A stretch of DNA of 49,704 nt, taken from an uncultured Bacillaceae bacterium. Its GTDB lineage: Bacteria > Bacillota > Bacilli > Bacillales > Caldibacillaceae. Shown here in pieces: positions 15,660 through 24,864 of this stretch. Location: positions 1-49,704 of the forward strand of contig CALKAK010000096.1 in assembly GCA_937983015.1 (NCBI GenBank). Reading direction: 5' to 3'. Under the pieces are notes generated by a model. The model had not been told where the DNA came from and did not search any database. It saw only the letters and a program-made list of their open reading frames with translations. The position numbers were made by a program, and so were the translations under genes. The first letter of the stretch is position 1, and each line of letters begins with the position of its first letter.

Positions 15660-15731
15660 AAATAAGCTATTGAAAAACGGTTTTAGAGCGCTTTCAAATA
15701 CATAAATCATGCGATGAAGGGAAGGATTTCC

Positions 15732-16034
15732 TTGACGAACACGCCTCATCCTTATGAAACATTTCGTGAAAAAGTTCATCCGGTCCTAAATAGCAAATTA
15801 GAAGAGTTTCGCATTTTAGGCTACGAACGAATAACCGAAAACGAACTGTGGGAGTATCTAATTAAGAAAGTGTGGCGTAAACCGAAGGAAGGAATCCATA
15901 TTCATGAACTGGTGAGCGATATTTTCGAGGTTAAGGTCAGTGATGTAGTCCATTTTCGTACCGTCACGGATATGCAAACGGCTGACTGGTTTTCTCCGGA
16001 AGGGGCCGAGGAATTAAAAAAACTATTGGAATGA
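15732..16034 (+). CDS. comN: Post-transcriptional regulator ComN-like
   Basis: A 100-aa soluble protein of the ComN/YrzD family, which in B. subtilis affects comE mRNA accumulation. Conserved points are LNSKLEEFxxLGYERITENELWEYL, WRKPKE, HELVSDIFEVKVSD and the C-terminal FSPEGAEELKKLL. The start is the TTG at 15732, 6-7 nt after GAAGGGAAGG; the ATG at 15714 would put the ribosome-binding site inside the gene. It lies directly before secDF, as in relatives. Its own promoter is not clear. Confidence 0.82.
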   Translation: MTNTPHPYETFREKVHPVLNSKLEEFRILGYERITENELWEYLIKKVWRKPKEGIHIHELVSDIFEVKVSDVVHFRTVTDMQTADWFSPEGAEELKKLLE

Positions 16035-16040
16035 CAAGCG

Positions 16041-16070
16041 TTGACAGGCGAGAATGGGATGTATCATAAT
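16041..16070 (+). promoter_or_regulatory. Sigma-A promoter of secDF
   Basis: TTGACA (16041-16046), an 18-nt spacer and CATAAT (16065-16070), beginning 7 nt after the comN stop codon. Confidence 0.75.
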
Positions 16071-16152
16071 AGTAAAGATTCCATTTTTTACTAATTTAAA
16101 GCGGTTTTTGCCGCTCTTTTTCTGTGATGTTAATCAAGGAGGACCCTATAAA

Positions 16153-18417
16153 ATGATTAAAAAAAATCGCATCATCGTCTTTTTCGTACTACTTATAACT
16201 TTTTTTATCGTTATCGCTTTTACGATTAAACCGATTGTAAACGATATTAAACTCGGTCTTGACTTGCAAGGTGGCTTTGAAGTTTTATACGAGGTTAAGC
16301 CGATTCAGGAAGGTGACCGAATAACCGATAAGACCATGATCGCTACCGCGGATGCGCTCGATAAACGAATAAACGTTCTTGGAGTCAGTGAACCGCGCAT
16401 CGATATCGAAGAGGGAAATCGCATTCGCGTTCAGCTTGCCGGGGTGGAAAATCAGGAACAGGCGCGGGAAATTTTATCCACCACGGCAGAACTCACCTTC
16501 CGGGATGCCAATGATAAGAAATTGCTCGATGGTTCGGATCTTGTACAGGGTGGTGCTTCCCAATCTTTTGATGAGCTGGGGCGGCCGATTGTTGTTTTGG
16601 AACTGAAGGATGGTGAAAAATTCGGCGAAGTTACGAAGCACGTCCTTGAACAAGAGATCCCGGTGCTCGTCATCTGGCTAGATTTTATCGAGGGCGATGA
16701 TTCCTTTCTGGAAGAAATGAATAAGGAGAACCCTAAATTCATCTCGGCACCACAAGTGAAGGAAGTGATCAATAGTAAACACGTCACCATCACGGGCAAT
16801 TTTACAGTTGAGGAAGCACAGACACTGGCGAATTTATTAAATGCGGGTGCCCTTCCGGTCAAACTCGAAGAAATCTACTCTACATCTGTCGGCGCCCAAT
16901 TCGGCGTGAATGCTTTACAATCGACGATTTTTGCCGGTCTTTTGGGCTTACTGGCTGTCTTTATCTTCATGACGTTGTATTACCGTTTACCGGGGTTGAT
17001 CGCGAGTTTTTGTTTGATCATTTACCTGTATTTGACACTTGCGATATATGCTGGATTAAACGCAGTTCTCACTCTACCGGGAATTGCCGCATTGATTTTG
17101 GGAATCGGTATGTCAATCGATGCGAATGTCATTACTGCGGAACGAATTCGCGAAGAATTGCGAGTGGGACGACCGGTTCAAGCGGCTTTCCGTGAAGGGA
17201 ACAAAACATCCTTTTCAGCGATTATCGATGCCAACCTTACCGGGCTCATCTCTGGAGTGGTTTTGTTTATTTTTGGGACAAGCTCGGTTAAAGGGTTCGC
17301 CACGATGTTAATCGTCAGTACGTTAGTCGGATTTTTTACAGCCGTTTACCTTTCCCGTTTTTTCCTTGGTTTAATTGTCAAAAGTGGTGCACTCGATCAT
17401 AAGTACGGCTGGTTTGGTGTAAAAAAAGAACAGATTCACAGCTTACATGATGGAATCGATACGATCGATTTAACGACGAGATTTGATCGTTTCGACTTTT
17501 TAAAAGGGCGAAAATGGTATTTTTCAGTTTCCGGAATCTTTATCGCAGCGGGTATTATTTTAATGCTCGTTTTCGGATTTAATTTATCGATCGATTTCAC
17601 AAGCGGAACCCGCATCGATATATTAAGTGATCAAGAACTGGATGTCACTGAAGTTGCTGAAGACCTGGAGCGTTATGGGGTTGTTACCGACGATCTTGTT
17701 TTATCGGGGGAAAATAATAATACGGTGACCGCCCGGTATAAAGGAACGTTAACAAAGGATGAGGTGAACTCGCTAAAGCTGTATTTCAACGAGAAATACG
17801 GCCATGATCCGAGTGTCAGCGTTGTTTCACCTACCGTTGGAAAAGAACTGGTAAAAAATGCGATCTATGCTTTATCAATCGCTACCGGATTTATTTTACT
17901 GTATATTGCCATTCGTTTTGAAATTCGTTCAGCCCTGGCGATGATCATAACGATTTTACACGATGTCTTCTTCATTTTCGCCTTGTTCAGTATCACCCGT
18001 ATGGAAGTAGACTTAAATTTTGTCGCGGCGGTATTAACGATCGTCGGTTACTCCGTCAATGATACGATCGTGATATTTGACCGAATCCGCGACTATTTGC
18101 GGAAGAAAAAACGAATTCGTAAAATGCGTGAACTTGAGGATATCGTGAATATCAGCTTGCGGCAAACACTGACCCGTTCCTTAAATACGGCGCTCACGAC
18201 ATTGTTCCCCGTGATCTTTCTCCTTTTTATCGGCAGTGATGCGGTCACCATATTCTCATTGGCGATCTTTGCAGGTACCGTGGTTGGCCTCTATTCATCG
18301 ATTTTTATCGGTGTTCAATTGTGGACCGTCTGGATGAGCAAAGAACTCAAGAAAAAAGGTGTACTGATCACATACAAAGAAAAGAAACAATTTTCCCCTG
18401 ACCAACCGCAAGTTTAG
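16153..18417 (+). CDS. secDF: Protein translocase SecDF fusion
   Basis: A proton-driven membrane component that pulls exported proteins after SecA-dependent translocation. SecD and SecF are fused in one 754-aa chain, as in B. subtilis (737 aa). The SecD half begins with a transmembrane helix and LGLDLQGGFEVLYEV, has a large extracytoplasmic domain, then helices with GIGMSIDANVITAERIREEL. The SecF half starts near 455 (FDFLKGRKWYF) and repeats the pattern with GYSVNDTIVIFDRIRDYL. The ATG at 16153 follows CAAGGAGG. It has its own promoter and a modest terminator at 18428-18453. Confidence 0.97.
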   Translation: MIKKNRIIVFFVLLITFFIVIAFTIKPIVNDIKLGLDLQGGFEVLYEVKPIQEGDRITDKTMIATADALDKRINVLGVSEPRIDIEEGNRIRVQLAGVENQEQAREILSTTAELTFRDANDKKLLDGSDLVQGGASQSFDELGRPIVVLELKDGEKFGEVTKHVLEQEIPVLVIWLDFIEGDDSFLEEMNKENPKFISAPQVKEVINSKHVTITGNFTVEEAQTLANLLNAGALPVKLEEIYSTSVGAQFGVNALQSTIFAGLLGLLAVFIFMTLYYRLPGLIASFCLIIYLYLTLAIYAGLNAVLTLPGIAALILGIGMSIDANVITAERIREELRVGRPVQAAFREGNKTSFSAIIDANLTGLISGVVLFIFGTSSVKGFATMLIVSTLVGFFTAVYLSRFFLGLIVKSGALDHKYGWFGVKKEQIHSLHDGIDTIDLTTRFDRFDFLKGRKWYFSVSGIFIAAGIILMLVFGFNLSIDFTSGTRIDILSDQELDVTEVAEDLERYGVVTDDLVLSGENNNTVTARYKGTLTKDEVNSLKLYFNEKYGHDPSVSVVSPTVGKELVKNAIYALSIATGFILLYIAIRFEIRSALAMIITILHDVFFIFALFSITRMEVDLNFVAAVLTIVGYSVNDTIVIFDRIRDYLRKKKRIRKMRELEDIVNISLRQTLTRSLNTALTTLFPVIFLLFIGSDAVTIFSLAIFAGTVVGLYSSIFIGVQLWTVWMSKELKKKGVLITYKEKKQFSPDQPQV

Positions 18418-18427
18418 ACAAGAGGAG

Positions 18428-18453
18428 AGACTGCTTCGATCAGGCGGTCTTTT
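18428..18453 (+). terminator. Probable terminator after secDF
   Basis: A 9-bp stem AGACTGCTT/AGGCGGTCT with two G-U pairs and a 5-nt loop, followed by only a short T-run. Moderate strength. Confidence 0.5.
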
Positions 18454-18501
18454 CCCTTTTCCAGGGGAAACCCACACGATTAAACTACGCGATATCTTTC
18501 A

Positions 18502-18530
18502 TTGATTCGCAAAAACTACTCTAGTATAAT
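18502..18530 (+). promoter_or_regulatory. Sigma-A promoter of recJ-apt
   Basis: TTGATT (18502-18507), a 17-nt spacer and TATAAT (18525-18530), 24 nt before the recJ start. Confidence 0.78.
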
Positions 18531-18553
18531 AAAGTGGTTAAGGGGTGAAACAG

Positions 18554-20905
18554 ATGTTGCAGTCAAAAACACGATGGCTTGTTGCGAATGCGGATCACCG
18601 ATTGGTTAAACAACTAGAAGATGAACTGCAATTGTCACCTCTTGTAGCCACTGTTTTAATTAACCGTGGGATTCAAACGGTAGACGAAGCACGTTCTTTT
18701 TTATTTCCCGAGCAATATTTCCACGATCCTTTTTTATTGGAGGATATGGAAAAGTGTGTGAGGCGTATTCACGAAGCCATCGCTGACAAGGAACGAATTG
18801 TCGTCTATGGTGACTACGATGCCGATGGCGTTACGGCCACTGTCGTACTCGTTACGGTCCTGAAACAACTCGGAGCACGGGTCGATTATTATATTCCGAA
18901 CCGGTTCACAGAAGGGTATGGACCGAATGAAGCTGCCTTTCGCAAACTGAAAGATGAAGGTTTCGATTTATTAATTACCGTCGATAATGGTATTTCTGGG
19001 ATTCACGAAGCTCAGGTGGCTAAAGAAATCGGTCTCGACTTAATCATCACCGATCATCATGAACCGGGAGAAGAAATCCCTGATGCGATCGCGGTGATTC
19101 ACCCTAAACATCCGGCTTCAAAGTATCCATTTAAAGAATTGGCCGGTGTTGGTGTCGCTTACAAAGTGGCAACTGCCCTTTTGGATGAAGAGCCGGAAGA
19201 ACTCTTACCTTTTGTTGCTATTGGTACAGTCGCCGACCTCGTACCGCTTATAGATGAGAACCGGTTACTTGTGAAAAAAGGCATTGAGGCCTTAAAAACG
19301 ACTAGCTGGCCTGGTCTGGTGGCCTTAATCGAGAAAGCGGGTTTTCAACAAGAGGCGATTGATGAGTACACGATCGGTTTTGGGTTGGGACCACGAATAA
19401 ACGCTGCGGGCCGCCTTGCAAGCGCAAGGCCAGCGGCAGAATTATTTCTGGAAACAGATCCCTTTCTCGTTCAGAAGCTAGCGGGAAAAATCGATGAATT
19501 GAATCAAAGAAGACAGGCGATCGTTGATCGAATAACCGCTGAAGCCTTAGAAGAAGTAAAAAAATTGGATTTGGATCATAATCCCGTGATCATCGTTGGT
19601 AAAGAAGGCTGGCACCCGGGAGTGATCGGAATCGTCGCGTCGCGACTTGTTGAACAATTTTACCGTCCGACGTTAGTTTTTTCCTTGGAAAAGGAAAGTG
19701 GACTCGCAAAAGGTTCAGCCCGCAGTATCGAAGGTTTTAATATGTATGAAAATTTATCGCGCTGCCGTGACCTATTAGAGAATTTTGGTGGTCATCCGAT
19801 GGCGGCCGGGCTGACCTTGAAAATTGATGAGATCCCCCGTCTTTATTTAAGAATGAATCAACAGGCGAAATTGGAACTTACTCCCGAAGACCTGATTCCA
19901 GTCATGCATCTCGATGGTGTTTTCTCTATAGAGGAGATCACGCTGGAAGCGGTTGAGCAGCTTGAAACACTGGCTCCTTTTGGGACCGGTAATCCGAAAC
20001 CGAAAATCTTAATCAAAGATATTCATTTTTCCCAGATGAAAAAGGTTGGCGCGGACCAAAAGCATTTGAAATTCACGATCACCAATCAAGAACAATCCCT
20101 TGATGGGATCGCTTTTAATTTCGGCCCATATGAGGAACATATTTCGCCGCTTGCCAAAGTTTCTGCCGTTGGCGAGGTCAATATTAATGAGTGGAACTCG
20201 ATCCGTCGCCCCCAGCTCGTATTAAAGGATCTAGCGATCGATGAATGGCAACTTTTCGATTATCGTGGCCAAAATCAATGGCAACGGCTGGCCGAAAATG
20301 TCCCGATTTACAAACAAAAATGGATTGTTTTTCAGGAAAATACGTATAAAATGATGAATGGAGAGTTTCCGAATCTGACCTGGATTCGGACAGAAGAAGA
20401 TGTGAAACATTGCAATTTAGATGAATCAAATGTTATTTTTTTGGATTTACCACCGGATCTTTCTTACATAGAACAGCTCGTACGAGGCAAAACGCCTTTG
20501 CGTATTTATGCATGTTTTTATCAACCTGAAAACGCACCGATTCCGATATTACCGAGTCGAGAACAGTTCAAAAAATATTATTTATTTTTACATAAACAAG
20601 GATTATTTGATCTGGCCCGACATGGAATGATGCTGGCGAAGCGAACGGGTTGGTCACTGGAAACCATTCGTTTTATGACCGATGTTTTCGTTGAACTCCA
20701 ATTTGTCCATCGTCATGGCGGTACACTTGTTGTGGAAAAAAATCCGACGAAACGAAATTTGGAGGAATCTACGGTTTTTCAAAACCGGCTACGACGATCG
20801 CAGGTTGAAAAGGTATTGATTTATTCATCTTATCGGGAATTAAAACGATGGTTCGACCAATATGTTGGCTCGAAATTAGAGGAGGAAAGATTGAGATGGA
20901 TTTGA
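18554..20905 (+). CDS. recJ: Single-stranded-DNA exonuclease RecJ
   Basis: A 5'-3' ssDNA exonuclease of recombination and repair. The 783-aa product belongs to the long Firmicute form. The DHH domain has VYGDYDADG (Asp87, Asp89, Asp91) and TDHHEPG. It is followed by the DHHA1 domain with GWHPGVIGIVASRL and FGGHPMAAGL, an OB-fold, and an extra C-terminal domain (about 560-783) found in Bacillus-type RecJ. The ATG at 18554 sits 5-6 nt after AGGGGTGA; the GTG at 18545 lies inside that motif. The last codons overlap the start of apt. Confidence 0.97.
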   Translation: MLQSKTRWLVANADHRLVKQLEDELQLSPLVATVLINRGIQTVDEARSFLFPEQYFHDPFLLEDMEKCVRRIHEAIADKERIVVYGDYDADGVTATVVLVTVLKQLGARVDYYIPNRFTEGYGPNEAAFRKLKDEGFDLLITVDNGISGIHEAQVAKEIGLDLIITDHHEPGEEIPDAIAVIHPKHPASKYPFKELAGVGVAYKVATALLDEEPEELLPFVAIGTVADLVPLIDENRLLVKKGIEALKTTSWPGLVALIEKAGFQQEAIDEYTIGFGLGPRINAAGRLASARPAAELFLETDPFLVQKLAGKIDELNQRRQAIVDRITAEALEEVKKLDLDHNPVIIVGKEGWHPGVIGIVASRLVEQFYRPTLVFSLEKESGLAKGSARSIEGFNMYENLSRCRDLLENFGGHPMAAGLTLKIDEIPRLYLRMNQQAKLELTPEDLIPVMHLDGVFSIEEITLEAVEQLETLAPFGTGNPKPKILIKDIHFSQMKKVGADQKHLKFTITNQEQSLDGIAFNFGPYEEHISPLAKVSAVGEVNINEWNSIRRPQLVLKDLAIDEWQLFDYRGQNQWQRLAENVPIYKQKWIVFQENTYKMMNGEFPNLTWIRTEEDVKHCNLDESNVIFLDLPPDLSYIEQLVRGKTPLRIYACFYQPENAPIPILPSREQFKKYYLFLHKQGLFDLARHGMMLAKRTGWSLETIRFMTDVFVELQFVHRHGGTLVVEKNPTKRNLEESTVFQNRLRRSQVEKVLIYSSYRELKRWFDQYVGSKLEEERLRWI

Positions 20906-21414
20906 AAGATTATATTGCCATTGTGCCGGATTATCCACAACCGGGAATCAGTTTTAAAGACATCACCCCGCTGATGAATGATGGAAAGGCCTTCCATTAT
21001 GCAACCGATCGAATTGTTGAATTTGCGAAAGAGAAGAAAGTGGATCTCGTTGTTGGCCCTGAGGCCCGTGGCTTTATCGTCGGTTGTCCGGTAGCTTACG
21101 CTTTAGGTGTCGGTTTCAGTCCGGTCCGGAAAAAAGGGAAATTACCGCGGGAGACCATCGAAGTAGAATATGAACTAGAATACGGTACAAACGTATTATG
21201 CATCCATAAGGACGCGATTAAACCGGGACAGCGGGTTCTGATCGTGGATGACCTGTTGGCGACTGGTGGCACGATTGGTGCGACGATTAAACTCGTTGAG
21301 CAATTGGGCGGGGAAGTAGCCGGAGCGGCTTTTCTAATTGAATTATCGTACTTGGAAGGCAGAAAAAAATTAGAAGGCTATGATGTTTTGGCTTTGATGT
21401 CTTTTGAGGAATAA
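20896..21414 (+). CDS. apt: Adenine phosphoribosyltransferase
   Basis: Salvages adenine to AMP using PRPP. The 172-aa product is full length and begins MDLKDYIAIVPDYPQPGI, with the substrate loop VVGPEARGFIVGCPVAYALG and the PRPP-binding motif VLIVDDLLATGGT (about 115-127). The ATG at 20896 overlaps the recJ stop by 10 nt, and GAGGAGG lies inside recJ, so the two are translated from one message. An upstream frame extension to 20848 is only recJ overlap. The recJ-apt-relA order is typical of Bacillaceae. Confidence 0.97.
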   Translation: MDLKDYIAIVPDYPQPGISFKDITPLMNDGKAFHYATDRIVEFAKEKKVDLVVGPEARGFIVGCPVAYALGVGFSPVRKKGKLPRETIEVEYELEYGTNVLCIHKDAIKPGQRVLIVDDLLATGGTIGATIKLVEQLGGEVAGAAFLIELSYLEGRKKLEGYDVLALMSFEE

Positions 21415-21515
21415 TAGCCAGGTGGTCGTCAGAAAAAGTTATTGATACCATGAACACCGCTTCACGTGAAAAGGATGAACCGTGTACAAAATTCGTCAAC
21501 ATATTGTACAATAAT

Positions 21516-21541
21516 AATAGCTTGGCTAATGCCAAGCTATT
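21516..21541 (+). terminator. Hairpin after apt, weak terminator
   Basis: An 11-bp perfect stem (AATAGCTTGGC with GCCAAGCTATT) around a TAAT loop, but with no T-run behind it. It may be a 3'-end protecting hairpin or a weak terminator between apt and relA. Confidence 0.5.
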
Positions 21542-21681
21542 CGTGTAAAATTAGAAAAAACTTTGATTTGGCATTCTAACGAACCAGATGGTGCATCTTG
21601 ATTTAGATCGCAGCGGTTCTGAATTTTTCGAATAACCTGTGGTAAAAGGGATCGATCATCTGGCGAAATAAAGGTGATTGT

Positions 21682-23865
21682 ATGAGTACGAAAAACATTG
21701 TAACGATCGATGACTGTTTCAATAGAATTCGATCATATTTAAACGATGAGCAGATGCGGGTTGTGATCAAAGCCTATGAATTTGCTGAACGGGCTCACCG
21801 GCATCAATTTCGTAAATCAGGGGAGCCGTATATTATCCACCCGGTTCAAGTGGTCGGAATTTTAGCCGAATTGAAAATGGATACCGCCACGCTGGCAGCG
21901 GGCTTTTTGCATGACGTGGTGGAAGATACGGATGCTACCCTGGACGATGTGGAAAAAGAGTTTGGCGAAGAAATCGCCATGCTCGTCGATGGGGTTACAA
22001 AACTAGGAAAAATTAAATATAAATCCGATGAGGAACAGCAAGCGGAAAATCACCGGAAAATGTTCGTCGCCATGGCGAAAGATGTTCGGGTGATTTTGAT
22101 CAAGCTGGCCGATCGCCTCCACAATATGCGAACGTTGAAACATCTCCCCGAGGAAAAACAGCGCCGGATCGCGAAGGAAACGCTAGAGATCTTCGCTCCT
22201 CTTGCACACCGGCTCGGTATTTCCAAAATCAAGTGGGAGCTAGAAGACACGGCCCTCCGCTATTTAAACCCCCAACAATACTACCGGATCGTGAACTTAA
22301 TGAAACGGAAGCGAGCGGAGCGGGAGGAATACATTCAAAATGCGATCGACATCATCAAAAAACGCCTCGAAGAAGTCAATATCCCCGCTGAAATTACCGG
22401 TCGCCCGAAACACATTTACAGTATTTATCGAAAGATGACCGTGCAACATAAAGAATTTAATGAAATTTACGACCTGCTTGCCATCCGGATCATAGTGAAT
22501 TCCATCAAAGATTGTTACGCCGTCCTTGGCACGATTCACACCCTCTGGAAACCGATGCCCGGACGTTTTAAAGATTATATTGCAATGCCGAAACAAAATC
22601 TTTACCAGTCTTTGCATACGACGGTGATCGGTCCGAAAGGGAATCCCCTCGAAGTACAAATCCGCACCCATGAGATGCATCAGATTGCGGAGTACGGGGT
22701 CGCCGCACACTGGGCTTATAAGGAAGGAAAACGTGTCAGTCCGAATAATGAATTCGAGAAAAAATTGACATGGTTCCGGGAAATCCTTGAATATCAGAAC
22801 GAATCGGCGAACGCAGAAGAATTTATGGAATCACTTAAAGTCGATCTATTTTCCGATATGGTCTATGTGTTCACCCCGAAGGGGGATGTGATCGAGCTAC
22901 CGGCTGATTCAGTGCCGATCGATTTTGCCTATCGCATCCATACCGAAGTCGGTAACAAAACGATCGGTGCCAAAGTGAACAACAAACTCGTCCCCCTCGA
23001 TTATAAATTGAAAACCGGAGATATCGTGGAGATCCTGACATCGAAACATTCTTATGGACCGAGTCGCGATTGGTTAAAGATCGTAAAAACATCCCAGGCG
23101 AAAAATAAAATAAAACAATTTTTCAAAAAACAAGCCCGCGAAGAAAATATCATTAAGGGTAGGGAATTGGTCGAAAAAGAAATCCGCAATATGGATTTTG
23201 ATCCGAAGGAAGTTTTTACCCCGGAAAATGTCAAACGGGTGGCGGAAAAATTTAATTTCGCCAATGAAGATGATATGTATGCCGCGGTTGGCTATAACGG
23301 GATTACGGCCGCGCAAATCGCCAATCGTTTGACCGAAAAGCTCAGAAAAAAGAAAGAATTACAAGAATTGGAAAGAGATATCTCCGAATTGCGCCGGATC
23401 GAACATCCGCGCCGTTCCAGTACCGGAGTGCGTGTGAGAGGTGTGGACAATCTGCTCATCCGGCTTTCTAAATGCTGTAACCCGATTCCAGGCGATGAGA
23501 TCATCGGGTATATCACGAAGGGGCGAGGAATCTCAGTTCATCGAAAAGATTGTCCAAATGTCAAGTCCGGAGATCTCGATCGTCTGATCGATGTGGAATG
23601 GGAAGGACATGCGGGAGAACGGAAAGAATACAATGTCGATCTAGAAATCAACGCCTTTGATCGGCCTGGTTTGTTAAACGACGTCTTGCAGGCGGTGAAT
23701 GAAACGAATACAAACATTACGGCCGTTACCGGCAGAACCGATCGCAATAAATTGGCAATGATTCATATTTCCATCTCCATTCATAATGTGGCCCATTTAC
23801 AAAAAGTCGTGGACCGGATTAAACAAATTTCTGATGTTTATTCGGTAAGTAGAATGATGAACTAA
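21682..23865 (+). CDS. relA: Bifunctional (p)ppGpp synthetase/hydrolase Rel
   Basis: Makes and degrades the stringent-response alarmone in response to uncharged tRNA on the ribosome. The 727-aa product has the HD hydrolase domain intact (His53, His77-Asp78, Glu81-Asp82 in HDVVEDT). The synthetase domain has GRFKDYIAMPK; its RxKD form is typical of bifunctional Rel enzymes. A TGS domain (about 390-455), a cysteine-containing zinc-finger-like helical region with KCCNPIPGDEIIGY, and a C-terminal ACT domain follow. The ATG at 21682 follows AAAGGTGAT. dtd starts 11 nt after the stop, suggesting a relA-dtd operon. Confidence 0.98.
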   Translation: MSTKNIVTIDDCFNRIRSYLNDEQMRVVIKAYEFAERAHRHQFRKSGEPYIIHPVQVVGILAELKMDTATLAAGFLHDVVEDTDATLDDVEKEFGEEIAMLVDGVTKLGKIKYKSDEEQQAENHRKMFVAMAKDVRVILIKLADRLHNMRTLKHLPEEKQRRIAKETLEIFAPLAHRLGISKIKWELEDTALRYLNPQQYYRIVNLMKRKRAEREEYIQNAIDIIKKRLEEVNIPAEITGRPKHIYSIYRKMTVQHKEFNEIYDLLAIRIIVNSIKDCYAVLGTIHTLWKPMPGRFKDYIAMPKQNLYQSLHTTVIGPKGNPLEVQIRTHEMHQIAEYGVAAHWAYKEGKRVSPNNEFEKKLTWFREILEYQNESANAEEFMESLKVDLFSDMVYVFTPKGDVIELPADSVPIDFAYRIHTEVGNKTIGAKVNNKLVPLDYKLKTGDIVEILTSKHSYGPSRDWLKIVKTSQAKNKIKQFFKKQAREENIIKGRELVEKEIRNMDFDPKEVFTPENVKRVAEKFNFANEDDMYAAVGYNGITAAQIANRLTEKLRKKKELQELERDISELRRIEHPRRSSTGVRVRGVDNLLIRLSKCCNPIPGDEIIGYITKGRGISVHRKDCPNVKSGDLDRLIDVEWEGHAGERKEYNVDLEINAFDRPGLLNDVLQAVNETNTNITAVTGRTDRNKLAMIHISISIHNVAHLQKVVDRIKQISDVYSVSRMMN

Positions 23866-23876
23866 AGGAGGCAACC

Positions 23877-24323
23877 ATGCGAGTCGTTATACAGAGAGTG
23901 AAACATGCCCGGGTGACCGTGGATCACGAAGTGGTAGGAGAGATCCAGCAAGGATTCGTCCTTCTCGTCGGTATCACCCATGATGATACTGAGGAAGATG
24001 CGGAGTATTGTGCGACAAAAATCCCGAATTTACGGGTATTTGAAGACGAAGAAGGAAAAATGAATCTTTCTTTACGCGATGTCGGTGGCGAGATCCTCTC
24101 CATTTCCCAGTTCACCTTATACGGAGATATGAGAAAGGGACGAAGGCCGAATTTTATGGCCGCCGCTAAACCGGAACAGGCAAACCGCCTTTACGAGTAT
24201 TTTAACTCATTGCTGCGCGAGCAGAATATCGTCGTTGAAACCGGGATATTCGGTGCGATGATGGACGTCGAGCTGGTGAATGCCGGACCCGTCACCTTAA
24301 TCCTCGATAGTAAGAACAGATGA
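23877..24323 (+). CDS. dtd: D-aminoacyl-tRNA deacylase
   Basis: Hydrolyses D-amino acids wrongly attached to tRNA. The 148-aa product has the two cross-subunit active-site motifs SQFTLYGD and NAGPVT, and the family start MRVVIQRVKHARVTVD. The ATG follows AAAGGAGG. It is translationally close to relA, as in B. subtilis. Confidence 0.98.
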   Translation: MRVVIQRVKHARVTVDHEVVGEIQQGFVLLVGITHDDTEEDAEYCATKIPNLRVFEDEEGKMNLSLRDVGGEILSISQFTLYGDMRKGRRPNFMAAAKPEQANRLYEYFNSLLREQNIVVETGIFGAMMDVELVNAGPVTLILDSKNR

Positions 24324-24334
24324 GTACTTGTGTC

Positions 24335-24353
24335 AGAAGATGCGATCTTTTTT
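24335..24353 (+). terminator. Weak terminator after dtd
   Basis: A short AT-rich stem AAGAT/ATCTT with a GCG loop, extended by a G-U and an A-T pair, followed by a T-run. It may let some transcription pass into the next gene. Confidence 0.4.
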
Positions 24354-24367
24354 CGCTAAAACCTCGG

Positions 24368-24447
24368 CCCCATCCTTTCGGGGAATTTTTTTCATCAATT
24401 GGAGAAACTACTAGCAATACGAAAATTTCCAGCAAGAAAGGATGGGG
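24368..24447 (+). promoter_or_regulatory. Long-range inverted repeat covering a ribosome-binding site
   Basis: CCCCATCCTTTC (24368-24379) is exactly complementary to GAAAGGATGGGG (24436-24447), extendable by two G-U pairs. The right arm contains the GAAAGG ribosome-binding site of the ORF at 24451. The left arm can alternatively fold with CGGGG just after it (CCTCG/CGGGG) in front of a run of seven T, giving a terminator-like shape. Both features are direct observations; a switching role is inference. Confidence 0.6.
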
Positions 24448-24450
24448 TTT

Positions 24451-24624
24451 GTGCGTTCCAGTGACAAAAAAAAGCAGGCCAAGCAACATAGTGATTTATT
24501 TGGTTTGAACCTCCATGAATTTATCGAAAAAGAACGTCACTCTTCACATTTCGAACTGGCGAGTGAGTTCGGATTATCGTTGCGAGAAGTTCGCAAATTA
24601 AAAAAAAGGTTAGAACGGAATTAA
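24451..24624 (+). CDS. Small putative helix-turn-helix protein, hypothetical
   Basis: A 57-aa basic protein I cannot assign to a named family. It has a charged N-terminus (MRSSDKKKQAKQ), then DLFGLNLHEFIEKERHS and a C-terminal stretch ELASEFGLSLREVRKLKKRLER that reads like a sigma-region-4-type helix-turn-helix. The GTG at 24451 is preferred because the ATG at 24442 touches the GAAAGG ribosome-binding site. B. subtilis also has small ORFs near dtd, but I am not certain this is the same one. Its ribosome-binding site lies within a perfect 12-bp inverted repeat, suggesting translational control. Confidence 0.6.
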   Translation: MRSSDKKKQAKQHSDLFGLNLHEFIEKERHSSHFELASEFGLSLREVRKLKKRLERN

Positions 24625-24727
24625 CGGAGATGAATCGAAAAGTAATCATTGATCCCAAATCATTTTGTGATAGGAGGAGAAAGTTGTGGAAGTCATCGAT
24701 GATTAGATCAGGTTCATATATCGGTTT
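24625..24727 (+). other. Short intergenic region with a strong orphan Shine-Dalgarno
   Basis: TAGGAGGAG (24671-24679) is followed by GTG at 24684, which opens only six codons (MEVIDD, stop), or by TTG at 24683, which runs about 33 codons into the terminator. I see no recognisable protein in either. Confidence 0.3.
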
Positions 24728-24771
24728 AAGGTTAGAAACAACCGTCCCTTCATCGTTTCTAACCTTTTTTT
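24728..24771 (+). terminator. Strong intrinsic terminator
   Basis: A perfect 12-bp stem (24728-24739 with 24755-24766) and a 15-nt loop, running into a T-run. It separates the dtd region from the ABC transporter genes. Confidence 0.9.
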
Positions 24772-24803
24772 ATTTTGAACTTTGATATAAAAAGTCGTAT
24801 CGT

Positions 24804-24832
24804 TTGACTGAACATAGCCGCTCTGGTACATT
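24804..24832 (+). promoter_or_regulatory. Sigma-A promoter of the ABC transporter genes
   Basis: TTGACT (24804-24809), a 17-nt spacer and TACATT (24827-24832) with an extended TG two bases before. The start codon follows 32 nt later. Confidence 0.75.
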
Positions 24833-24864
24833 TTGGAGGATATATTTTCGATGGAGGTTTCGTG

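Noticed and set aside
15683..15696. CcpA cre-like sequence upstream of comN (12 of 14 matches to TGAAAGCGCTTTCA)
   Set aside because: The conserved G near the left end is missing and no carbon-related gene is nearby. A similar half-site before mltG (about 43155-43168) is weaker still.
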